Shown here piece by piece: positions 8,560 to 24,360 of a stretch of 64,000 bases of DNA. The notes under the pieces are model-generated. The model searched no databases. It was not told the origin of the DNA and saw only the letters and a list, made by a program, of their open reading frames with translations. Made by a program: the position numbers and the translations under genes. The number at the start of each line of letters is the position of its first letter. The stretch's first letter is position 1. Origin of the DNA: Bradyrhizobium cytisi (GTDB lineage: Bacteria > Pseudomonadota > Alphaproteobacteria > Rhizobiales > Xanthobacteraceae); assembly GCF_008123515.1 (NCBI RefSeq), contig NZ_VSSR01000013.1, positions 124,001 through 188,000 on the forward strand, in the 5' to 3' direction.

Positions 8560-9513
8560 ATGGCTGACAAGGTCCTGATCTACTCGCGCTTTCCCAAGAC
8601 GATGATGGTGCGCTTCGCCGAACGATTCGAGTTGCTCGACACCGGCGGCAAGCCTGCGCGGGAGGTGTTTTCGGCGGAAGAACTCGGCGGCATCCGTGCG
8701 ATGCTGACGGCTGGCGGCTCGCCGCTCGATGCCGAGGCGATGGACCTGTTTCCAAAACTCGGCGCGATCGTCTGCTACGGCACCGGCTATGACGGCGTCG
8801 ACCTGAAGGCTGCTGCCGCGCGCAATATCGCAGTCGGCCACAGCCCGGGCGCCAATGCTGCATCGGTCGCCGACATCGCGATGACCCTGATGCTGGCGAC
8901 GACGCGGCGGATCCTGGTGGCCGATCAATATGTTCGCAGCGGTGATTGGGCTGGGTCAAAACAGTCGCCGATGATGCGCCCGCAGGCCGGCATGCCCGGC
9001 CGCCGCATCGGCGTCTACGGCATGGGCGAGATCGGCCGCAAGATCGCGGCGCGCTGCGCCACGTTCGAGAGCGAGGTCGGCTATTTCAGCCGCAGCAAAT
9101 ACGATCTGCCCTATCAATATTTCCCGACGCTCGAGGCGCTCTCCGACTGGTGCAGCGTGCTGATGATCGCTGTCCGGGCAGGGGCCGAGACCCAGCATGT
9201 GGTCGACGCCGACATCCTCAAGCGCCTCGGCGCGGACGGCTATGTCGTCAACATCTCCCGCGGCTCGGTCATCGACGAGAAGGCCCTGGTCGCGGCGCTC
9301 GCCGACAAGACCATCGCTGGCGCCGGCCTCGACGTCTTCGAGACGGAACCGCACGCCCCCGACGCCCTGACCGCGCTCCCAAACGTCGTGTTCGCCCCGC
9401 ATATCGGCGGCCACACCCTCGAATCGCACGTCGCCATGCAGAACTGCGCGCTGGCCAACCTGAATGCGTTCTTCGCGGGCAAGCCGCTGCCTTATGGGGT
9501 CAAATCGGCCTGA
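8560..9513 (+). CDS. D-isomer-specific 2-hydroxyacid dehydrogenase
   Basis: A 317-residue D-2-hydroxyacid dehydrogenase. The NAD-binding Rossmann motif GMGEIG is near residue 152, the catalytic Arg is in the VRAGAE segment, the acid in FETEP and the histidine in PHIGGHT; the RGSVIDEKAL helix motif is also present. Members reduce 2-keto acids such as glyoxylate or hydroxypyruvate or oxidise the D-hydroxy acid; the actual substrate is not determinable. It interrupts the usual rplKA-rplJL order, preceded by a terminator and followed by a 582-bp gap, so it is probably transcribed on its own. The codon usage looks like its neighbours. Confidence 0.87.
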   Translation: MADKVLIYSRFPKTMMVRFAERFELLDTGGKPAREVFSAEELGGIRAMLTAGGSPLDAEAMDLFPKLGAIVCYGTGYDGVDLKAAAARNIAVGHSPGANAASVADIAMTLMLATTRRILVADQYVRSGDWAGSKQSPMMRPQAGMPGRRIGVYGMGEIGRKIAARCATFESEVGYFSRSKYDLPYQYFPTLEALSDWCSVLMIAVRAGAETQHVVDADILKRLGADGYVVNISRGSVIDEKALVAALADKTIAGAGLDVFETEPHAPDALTALPNVVFAPHIGGHTLESHVAMQNCALANLNAFFAGKPLPYGVKSA

Positions 9514-10095
9514 ATCGCCCCTTGTCCGGCCGCCTCAAGCCCCGTGGGCAACGGATTGGAACTGGTGTGAATTTTGCTCTTGGCAAGCGGGCAGAGAGCG
9601 GTTAAAGAACCGCTTCCGGACGCGCCGGCCTTGGCTGGCGCGTCTGTGCACGCATTCCGAAAACCCGACGCGCAGGAGATCATTCCTTTTCAGGACGTCC
9701 GCAAGGATTTGCCCGAAAAGGAAGGAAAATCCATCGGTTGGTGGGGGTGCGGGCAGAGGTCAGGCGGTTCGCCGGCTGGCCTTGTCCTGTCCAAGACTGC
9801 AGGCGCCTGCGGGAAATTTCGATTTCTCAACGGCTTAATCGCATGGCCTGCATAGACGGGTGAAGACCGGATTTCACTTCGCATCCCACCTTAGGGTGGT
9901 CGCGGAAGGAGTTTGGTTCGGACCTCGACACGCCGTGGGCTCTCACCAGCTCCCGGAGGGCAGGCTTTGAATTGTCGTCTCGCCCGGCGCGTGTCCGATG
10001 GGTTTTGACCCTGAGGTTCAGGTTTTGGGTGGGACGATGGGTGCAACCCGGCGGTCCCGCTTTTCGCGATGACCGCCAACCGGAAAGAGCTTGCT
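9514..10095 (+). other. Gap and leader upstream of rplJ
   Basis: No gene is supported; short frames here lack start signals and recognisable domains. Two stem-loops lie at 9597-9614 (AGCGGTT/AACCGCT, loop AAAG) and 9619-9644 (12-bp arms GACGCGCCGGCC and GGCTGGCGCGTC, nearly no loop). A further small hairpin, CCACCTTAGGGTGG, is near 9885-9899. The last 250 bp are the probable rplJ leader, where L10/L12 autoregulation acts in other bacteria; I could not identify a kink-turn with confidence. No convincing promoter hexamers were found by eye. Confidence 0.45.
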
Positions 10096-10614
10096 GTGGA
10101 ACGAGCGGCAAAAAAGGAAGCGGTCGAACAGCTCAATGGGGTCTTCAAGGCCACGAGCGTCGCGGTCGTTGCCCAATATTCCGGCCTGACCGTTGCCCAG
10201 ATGCAGAAGCTGCGGACGCAGATGAAGCAGGCTGGCGCCTCGGTGAAGGTCTCGAAGAACCGTCTCGCCAAAATTGCTCTTGAAGGCACTGATGTCGTTG
10301 CCATCGGCCCCATGCTGAAGGGACCGACCGTGATCGCCACTTCGGACGATCCGGTAGCGGCGCCAAAGGTCGCCATCGAATTCGCCAAGACGAACGAAAA
10401 GTTCGTCATCATCGGCGGCTCGATGGGAAAGACCGTCCTGAATGTCGACGGCGTGAAGGCACTTGCCTCGCTGCCGTCGCTTGACGAACTGCGTGCAAAG
10501 ATCGTCGGCCTGCTTGTGGCCCCGGCGACCAAGATCGCACAGCTCGCCAACGCGCCCGCGGGCAAGCTCGCGCGCGTCATCCAGGCTCATGCCTCAAAGA
10601 GCGAAGCGGCCTGA
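10096..10614 (+). CDS. rplJ: 50S ribosomal protein L10
   Basis: L10, the base of the L7/L12 stalk. The frame is open from ATG 10069, but GTG 10096 is preferred: it gives 172 residues, the usual alphaproteobacterial length, starts at the conserved [14 protein letters not shown] and has GGAAAG about eight bases upstream, whereas ATG 10069 has no ribosome binding site. Conserved segments [20 protein letters not shown] and FVIIGGSM are visible, and the C-terminal helix that carries L7/L12 dimers follows. It precedes rplL by 54 bp. Confidence 0.95.
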   Translation: MERAAKKEAVEQLNGVFKATSVAVVAQYSGLTVAQMQKLRTQMKQAGASVKVSKNRLAKIALEGTDVVAIGPMLKGPTVIATSDDPVAAPKVAIEFAKTNEKFVIIGGSMGKTVLNVDGVKALASLPSLDELRAKIVGLLVAPATKIAQLANAPAGKLARVIQAHASKSEAA

Positions 10615-10668
10615 CGCCCTTCGCAAAACTCAAACCCGAACCAGACTTACATTCAAGGAAACTGAACA

Positions 10669-11040
10669 ATGGCTGACTTGCAGAAGATCGTTGACGACCT
10701 CTCGAGCCTCACCGTGCTCGAAGCTGCCGAACTCGCGAAGCTCCTCGAAGAAAAGTGGGGCGTGTCCGCCGCTGCGGCAGTGGCCGTTGCCGGTCCCGCC
10801 GCTGCTGCCGCCGCTCCGGCGGAAGAGAAGACCGAGTTTACGGTCGTTCTGGCCGCCGCCGGCGAGAAGAAGATCGAGGTCATCAAGGAAGTCCGCGCCA
10901 TCACCGGCCTGGGCCTGAAGGAAGCAAAGGACCTCGTCGAGGGCGCGCCGAAGCCTGTCAAGGAAGGCGTGAACAAGGACGAGGCCGAGAAGCTCAAGGT
11001 CCAGCTCGAGAAGGCTGGCGCGAAGGTCGAGCTCAAGTAA
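10669..11040 (+). CDS. rplL: 50S ribosomal protein L7/L12
   Basis: A 123-residue L7/L12: N-terminal dimerisation domain (about 1-35), an Ala/Pro-rich hinge (about 36-52) and the C-terminal factor-binding domain with [18 protein letters not shown]. It is present in several copies per ribosome and recruits translational GTPases. AAGGAA precedes ATG 10669. A 472-bp spacer separates it from rpoB. Confidence 0.98.
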   Translation: MADLQKIVDDLSSLTVLEAAELAKLLEEKWGVSAAAAVAVAGPAAAAAAPAEEKTEFTVVLAAAGEKKIEVIKEVRAITGLGLKEAKDLVEGAPKPVKEGVNKDEAEKLKVQLEKAGAKVELK

Positions 11041-11512
11041 GCGACGCTTACTGGCGGGGTCCCGGGCCAAGGCTCGGGACCTTGGTCCGTCCCTCAAAAG
11101 GGTGGGCCTGATGCAAAAGGCGTGCGACGGATCGTCCCGACGCAGGCCGAACACGAAAATGTGTGGGGATTTGAGGGTATACCCCTCGAATCTCCACTAT
11201 TGTCGCCCCATATCGGGTCGGCAGCACGAAAGCGCGGTGGGCAGGGTGCCGGATTTCCCTGTAAGCCGTTGGGAGAGCACGCTATTTCGGGCTTTTGCAG
11301 TCCGTGAAGACGATCGTTGAGACGGGCGGGCGTGCCTATGCGCCCCGCGCGTCGTTTTGCGTTTTGAAGGTCTGAAGAACAGATTCAGGACATGACGGCC
11401 TGAAACTGGATTTTCGGTCCCCAAAACGGGTTCGAAAAATTCAACCCGGGGAGCGGCGGCAGCCGAGTCCTGGACGGCGCGCCCAGAGCGGGCGACGAAA
11501 TGAGAGGCCACG
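11041..11512 (+). other. rplL-rpoB spacer with two hairpins
   Basis: A 472-bp untranslated spacer. Hairpin 1 (11058-11081): GGTCCCGGGCC and GGCTCGGGACC with one G-U pair, no T tract, close to the rplL stop. Hairpin 2 (11163-11197): a 15-bp stem with two G-U pairs and a five-base loop, quite unlike the surrounding sequence. In Escherichia coli the same spacer holds a partial terminator and an RNase III site that set the ratio of ribosomal protein to polymerase; these two hairpins could play the same parts, which is inference. The rest shows nothing recognisable. Confidence 0.55.
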
Positions 11513-15631
<4,119 letters not shown>

Positions 15632-15642
15632 TACGACCTTTC

Positions 15643-15667
15643 ATGCCCGGCCTTCGCGGCCGGGCAT
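15643..15667 (+). other. rpoB-rpoC intercistronic hairpin
   Basis: A perfect 10-bp stem, ATGCCCGGCC (15643-15652) and GGCCGGGCAT (15658-15667), with a five-base loop. No T tract follows, so it is more likely an mRNA processing or stability element than a terminator. Confidence 0.6.
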
Positions 15668-15760
15668 TGGCGCCCCTCCCGATGCCTTGAGGGCAGGGCG
15701 CCCCGCTCGAGTGATTTTCGAATTTGCGGCCGGAGGCGACCGGCACGCGAGGAGAAGACG

Positions 15761-19957
<4,197 letters not shown>

Positions 19958-19988
19958 TGGTTCATCCGTAGGAATACCGAGGACAATG

Positions 19989-20015
19989 AAAGGGCCGGCG
20001 AAAGCCGGCCTTTTT
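19989..20015 (+). terminator. Rho-independent terminator after rpoC
   Basis: Stem GGCCGGC (19993-19999) and GCCGGCC (20004-20010) with a GAAA tetraloop, extended by G-T and three A-T pairs between the upstream AAAG and the downstream T run TTTTT (20011-20015). It closes the rpoBC unit 31 bp after the stop. Confidence 0.92.
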
Positions 20016-20149
20016 GCTGCTTTGTTTGCCTGTTGCGGTGCAGGATCAACCTTTGTTCATCTTTCCTTCAGTCAGAAAAGCGCTTCTGCTAGGGGAGCTT
20101 AGACCGGTGGTCCCGTGACGGGGGCAGGGCCGGAGACCACGGAACTGAT

Positions 20150-22213
20150 ATGCTTGATCTCGCAATCGTAGGCGGCGGCCCCGGCGGGCTGATGAGCGCC
20201 TGGTACCTGAAGCGTAAGCTCGGCGACCTCTGCCGCATCACCATCTATGAAGCCTCCGACCGGCTCGGCGGCAAGATCGTCACGCGCAAATTCGATTCCG
20301 CGCCGGCGATGTACGAGGCCGGCGTCGCCGAGATCTACGACTACTCGATGACGGGTCCCGATCCGCTGCGCGAGCTGATCCAGCATTTCGGCCTGCAGAC
20401 CATTCCGATGGATGCCGAGCAGGTGCAGTTCGGCGGCGAGCTGCTCAATGACGTCGCCGGCATGCGCCGCAAATACGGCGCCAAGACTGCGGCTGCGATC
20501 GAGTCGTTTCGCAAGCGCTGCGCCGACGCGATGTCGCCGATTGAATATTACGAGGGCGTCGGCGCGCACGACAACGAGAACCCCTGGGCCTACAAGACCG
20601 CCGAGCAGGTGCTCGACGAGGAGGTCGAGGACGAGATCGCAAAGCGCTTCTTCAAGGTGATGGCGCGCTCCGATCTCGCGACCGAAAGCCACAACACCAA
20701 CGGCCTCAACGCACTCAAGAACTATCTGATGGATGTCGACGGCTATATCGGCCTCTATTCCATCCAGAACGGCAACGAGCAGCTGATCGAATGCCTGCAG
20801 TCGGAGGTCAACGCCGACATCCAGCTCAATCACCGCGTGCTTACCGTCGGCAAGGCGACGACCGGCCGCTATCAGCTCAAGATGATGAACGGGAAGGGAC
20901 CGGAGACGCGCGACTTCGATCTTGTGGTGGTCTGCCTGCCGCATTCCTGGCTCTCCACCGTCGGCTGGGAAGGCGAGCAACTGCGCAAGTCGATGGTCAA
21001 GCACGTCTCCTATTTCGACCGTCCCGCGCATTACCTGCGCGTCTCGATCCTGTTCGATTCCCCGTTCTGGGGAGACAAGATTCCCGGCGCCTGGTTCATG
21101 TCGGAAGCCTTCGGCGGCTGCTGCGTCTACAATGAAGGCGCGCGCCACGACGTCGGCAAGCACGGCGTCCTGAACTGGCTCATTCCGGGTTCCGATGCGC
21201 TGGCGTTCGCCAATCTGTCGGATCAGGAGCTGATCGACGCCGCGCTGAAATCGCTGCCGGCTTCGCTCGGCGATGCGCGTGCTTATTTCATGGAAGGCAA
21301 GATCCACCGCTGGCTGTCGTCGGTGAACGCGATCCCGGGCGGTCTGCCCGTGCGCGACGTCATGACCAATCACCGGCCCGAGCCGAAGGATCATCCCGGC
21401 ATCGTCGTGGTCGGCGATTATCTGTTCGACTCCACGCTGAACGGCCTGCTCGACTCATCGGACGCGGCGACCGACATCATCCTGACCGAGATGATGCGGC
21501 TGCGCCGCGAGCATGCCCAGGATAGCAAGCCAGTCTCGGACAAGATCGACCGCGATTATTTCGAGAACTATCGCGGCGTCGGCCCTTATAGCGAAGCGTG
21601 GCGGCAGTTCACCGATCCCGACTACCTTGCAGAGCTGATCAGCATCGTCTGGGGCACAGCGAAGGGCGCAAAACTCCTGGTCGCGGGCTCCGCCAGCGGC
21701 GAGCTGGTCGGCGCGCTGCGCGAGCGAGGCATCGACGCCTGGGGCATCGAGAACAACCGCGCCATTCATGCCAAGACGCCGAAGGCGCTGAAGAAGTACA
21801 ACAAGCTGGGATCGATCCTGGACATGCCGTTCAAGGACGGCGCGTTCGACTACGTGTTCGAGACCAGTCTCTGCCACGTTGCCCCGAAGCAGGTGGTCCG
21901 CGCGATCCGCGAGTTGAACCGCGTGGTCAAGACCGGCCTCGTGTTCGGCTCGATCACCTCGGACATGGCCTCAGTCGTGATCGACCGCTACGACCTGCTG
22001 CGCGGGGTCAAGAAGCTCGGCACCTGGTGGGAATGGTCCGAACTGTTCTTCGGCAACGGCTTCGATCTGTCGATGCACCGCAAGGACTGCACTGACGCGC
22101 TCTGGTCGGCGACGCTTGCCGCCAACAAGGGGCCGGGGCAGTGGTATGCCGACGCCGACTCCTTGCGTTATTCCTTCTTCGACAAGGTCGAGGACGAAGA
22201 CAACGACGACTAG
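20150..22213 (+). CDS. Fusion of an FAD amine-oxidase-like domain and a SAM methyltransferase-like domain
   Basis: A 687-residue two-domain protein. Residues 1 to about 460 form a flavin amine oxidase/phytoene desaturase-like domain: GGGPGG dinucleotide-binding motif at 8-13, EASDRLGGK following the second strand, and the C-terminal FAD contact GIVVVGDYLFDSTLNG. Residues about 500-640 look like a class I SAM-dependent methyltransferase: LLVAGSASGEL (motif I, with Ser in place of two usual Gly), WGIENN (motif II acid), LDMPFKDGAFDYVFE (motifs III-IV). The C-terminus is acidic (VEDEDNDD). No family function is known to me for this pairing; a tailoring enzyme that oxidises and methylates one substrate is inference. 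It lies between rpoC and an ABC exporter gene in the same orientation, 134 bp ahead of it. Confidence 0.75.
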   Translation: MLDLAIVGGGPGGLMSAWYLKRKLGDLCRITIYEASDRLGGKIVTRKFDSAPAMYEAGVAEIYDYSMTGPDPLRELIQHFGLQTIPMDAEQVQFGGELLNDVAGMRRKYGAKTAAAIESFRKRCADAMSPIEYYEGVGAHDNENPWAYKTAEQVLDEEVEDEIAKRFFKVMARSDLATESHNTNGLNALKNYLMDVDGYIGLYSIQNGNEQLIECLQSEVNADIQLNHRVLTVGKATTGRYQLKMMNGKGPETRDFDLVVVCLPHSWLSTVGWEGEQLRKSMVKHVSYFDRPAHYLRVSILFDSPFWGDKIPGAWFMSEAFGGCCVYNEGARHDVGKHGVLNWLIPGSDALAFANLSDQELIDAALKSLPASLGDARAYFMEGKIHRWLSSVNAIPGGLPVRDVMTNHRPEPKDHPGIVVVGDYLFDSTLNGLLDSSDAATDIILTEMMRLRREHAQDSKPVSDKIDRDYFENYRGVGPYSEAWRQFTDPDYLAELISIVWGTAKGAKLLVAGSASGELVGALRERGIDAWGIENNRAIHAKTPKALKKYNKLGSILDMPFKDGAFDYVFETSLCHVAPKQVVRAIRELNRVVKTGLVFGSITSDMASVVIDRYDLLRGVKKLGTWWEWSELFFGNGFDLSMHRKDCTDALWSATLAANKGPGQWYADADSLRYSFFDKVEDEDNDD

Positions 22214-22347
22214 CGTCACAGGGCGGATGGATTCGCCAATTGTTTTGCTGAATTCATCCTGATCGCATAGAATCGGTGGCAGTAGCGGCGCTCCGCTATT
22301 TCCCTGCTTCTCTGCGGTCATGCCGGCCGTCAGCATCGGTTGGTTTC

Positions 22348-24360
22348 ATGGCGTCCAAGCCTCTCTCTCCCGACAAACAGAAGCTCGCCGCACAAGAGGC
22401 GGCGGAGCTCGAGGACAAGCTCGACGCCGGTCACGAGCCGGAGCTGGAAGACGACAACGAAGACGAGGACGACGACGAGCTTGGGCTCGACGACGAGGAT
22501 GACGAGGACCTCGTCGTCTTTACCGCCCGCGAAGCCGCCGGTGCGCTCGCGACCATCCTGGGCTTCGTCAAGCCGTTCCTGTCCAATTACAAGCGCATCC
22601 TGGGCTATGTAGCGTTCGGCGTTCTGGTCGAGACGCTGTTCAACGTCATCATGCCGCTCAGTCTGAAGTTCCTGATCGACGACGCGCTCGGCGAGGAGGA
22701 TTTCCAGGCGCTGTACAAGATCCTCGGCGTGCTCGCGGTCGCCGGCATCTTCACCTCGATCGTCGCGGTCTGGTACGAGCGCTGGGACGCGCGGCTGGCC
22801 GCCTGCATCATCTCCGACGTCCGCAAGCGCCTGTTCGAGCACGTCCAGGACCTGCCGGCGGCCTATTTCGGCCGCACCAAGCGCGGCGAGATCCTGTCGC
22901 GCTTCTCGGTCGACCAGGCTGCCTTCGAGGGCTCGGTCAAGACCTTCGCCAACAGCGCGGCGCTGCCGTTCCTGGAGTTGATCGCCGGCATCATCCTGAT
23001 GTTCTTCTTGAACTGGCAGCTCGCCGTGGTCGCGCTGCTGGTGTTCCCGATCACGCTGATCGGGCCGCGCATGCTCACCCCGAAAGCGGTGCAAGCCAAT
23101 TACGAGCAGAAGCTCAACGAAAGCGCGCTGCTCGGAATGGTGCAGGAGAACGTGGCGGCGCAAGCGGTGATCAAGGCTTTCAGCCTGCAACGCAGGATGT
23201 TCGGCTTCTTCAGCTTCCGCAACGACGAGACCCGCAACAGGATTGCGTCCGCCGCGTTCCTGTCGACCATGGTGGAGCGGACCGTCACGATCTCGGTGCT
23301 GCTGCTGCACCTCGTCGTGCTCGCGATCGGCGCGTATCTGGCGACCAAGGGCCAGATCACCATCGGCACCTTCGTCACCTTCGAGAGCGCGTTCTGGGAG
23401 GTCTCCTACAACATCGCCCATGTGATGCACTTCATCCCGGTGTCGATCTCCTCGGCCGCCGCGATCCGCCACATCCAGGAGCTGCTGGACGAGCCTACAC
23501 GCGGCGCCGATCGTCCCGGCGCGCCCGATCTGCCGCGCATCACCCACGACATCACCTTCGACCACGTGACGTTCCAGTACGAGGGCGGCCAGACGCCGGT
23601 GCTGGACAATCTCAGCCTCAAGCTCAATGTCGGCAAGAGCATCGCCATCGTCGGTCCTTCCGGATCCGGCAAGAGCACGCTGCTCAATCTGATCCTGCGG
23701 CTTTACGTGCCGGACGAGGGGCGGGTCACCATCGACGGTGTCGACGTGCGCAAGGTGACGCTGAATTCGCTGCGCCGGAGCATGGCCGTGGTGTTCCAGG
23801 AGAACATGCTGTTCAACATGTCGATCCGGGAGAACATCCGGCTCGGCAAGGAAGGCGCGACCGACGAGGAGGTGGAGGACGCCGCCAAGAAGGCCGAGAT
23901 CCACCGCTACATCATGAGCCTGCCGCAGCGCTACGAGACCCCGGTCGGCGAGCGCGGCGACACGCTGTCGGGCGGCCAGCGCCAGCGCATCGCGATCGCG
24001 CGCGCCATCATCCGCAATCCCTCGGTGCTGCTGCTCGACGAAGCCACCTCGGCGCTCGACCAGACCACGGAGGCCGCAATCAACCGCACATTGCTGAAGG
24101 TCGCCAAGGGCCGCACCATGATCTGGTCGACTCACCGCCTCTCCTCGGTGGTCGAGATGGACGAGATCATCGTGATTTCAGGAGGCAGGGCGATCGAGCG
24201 CGGTTCCCATGCCGAGCTGCTCGCCAGGAACGGCACCTACCGCAAGCTGTGGAATGACCAGACCCATCAGCCGCATAGCGCGGCGGCTCAGGCCGACGAC
24301 GACAGCGACGATGACGACCTCGACGAGGATGATGAGGACGAGGACGACGAGGAGGAATGA
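22348..24360 (+). CDS. ABC transporter, fused permease and ATP-binding domains, acidic termini
   Basis: A 670-residue half-transporter of the type I exporter (MsbA/HlyB-like) class. An acidic N-terminal arm (residues 31-55 are mostly Asp and Glu) precedes six transmembrane helices (about 75-350) and a nucleotide-binding domain: Walker A GPSGSGKST near 436, Q loop VFQEN, signature LSGGQRQRIAIARA near 540, Walker B VLLLDEATSALD near 563, H loop STHRLSS. The last 21 residues are nearly all Asp and Glu. It would work as a homodimer in the inner membrane; cargo unknown. The frame continues upstream to GTG 22276, but those residues are basic and have no ribosome binding site, so ATG 22348 was chosen. 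The 3' end overlaps a convergent gene by 73 bp. Confidence 0.85.
   Translation: MASKPLSPDKQKLAAQEAAELEDKLDAGHEPELEDDNEDEDDDELGLDDEDDEDLVVFTAREAAGALATILGFVKPFLSNYKRILGYVAFGVLVETLFNVIMPLSLKFLIDDALGEEDFQALYKILGVLAVAGIFTSIVAVWYERWDARLAACIISDVRKRLFEHVQDLPAAYFGRTKRGEILSRFSVDQAAFEGSVKTFANSAALPFLELIAGIILMFFLNWQLAVVALLVFPITLIGPRMLTPKAVQANYEQKLNESALLGMVQENVAAQAVIKAFSLQRRMFGFFSFRNDETRNRIASAAFLSTMVERTVTISVLLLHLVVLAIGAYLATKGQITIGTFVTFESAFWEVSYNIAHVMHFIPVSISSAAAIRHIQELLDEPTRGADRPGAPDLPRITHDITFDHVTFQYEGGQTPVLDNLSLKLNVGKSIAIVGPSGSGKSTLLNLILRLYVPDEGRVTIDGVDVRKVTLNSLRRSMAVVFQENMLFNMSIRENIRLGKEGATDEEVEDAAKKAEIHRYIMSLPQRYETPVGERGDTLSGGQRQRIAIARAIIRNPSVLLLDEATSALDQTTEAAINRTLLKVAKGRTMIWSTHRLSSVVEMDEIIVISGGRAIERGSHAELLARNGTYRKLWNDQTHQPHSAAAQADDDSDDDDLDEDDEDEDDEEE

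Noticed and set aside
10000..10095. A known L10 leader RNA before rplJ
   Set aside because: No kink-turn or conserved L10 leader pattern could be recognised with confidence.
22330..24135. A 601-codon frame opposite the ABC transporter
   Set aside because: Antisense of a gene with clear ABC motifs; the composition is that of an antisense frame.
24288..24360. Poly-serine run read as a frameshift artefact
   Set aside because: The frame is intact to a clear stop and the run is explained by the antisense of the acidic codons, so it is reported as real sequence rather than an error.
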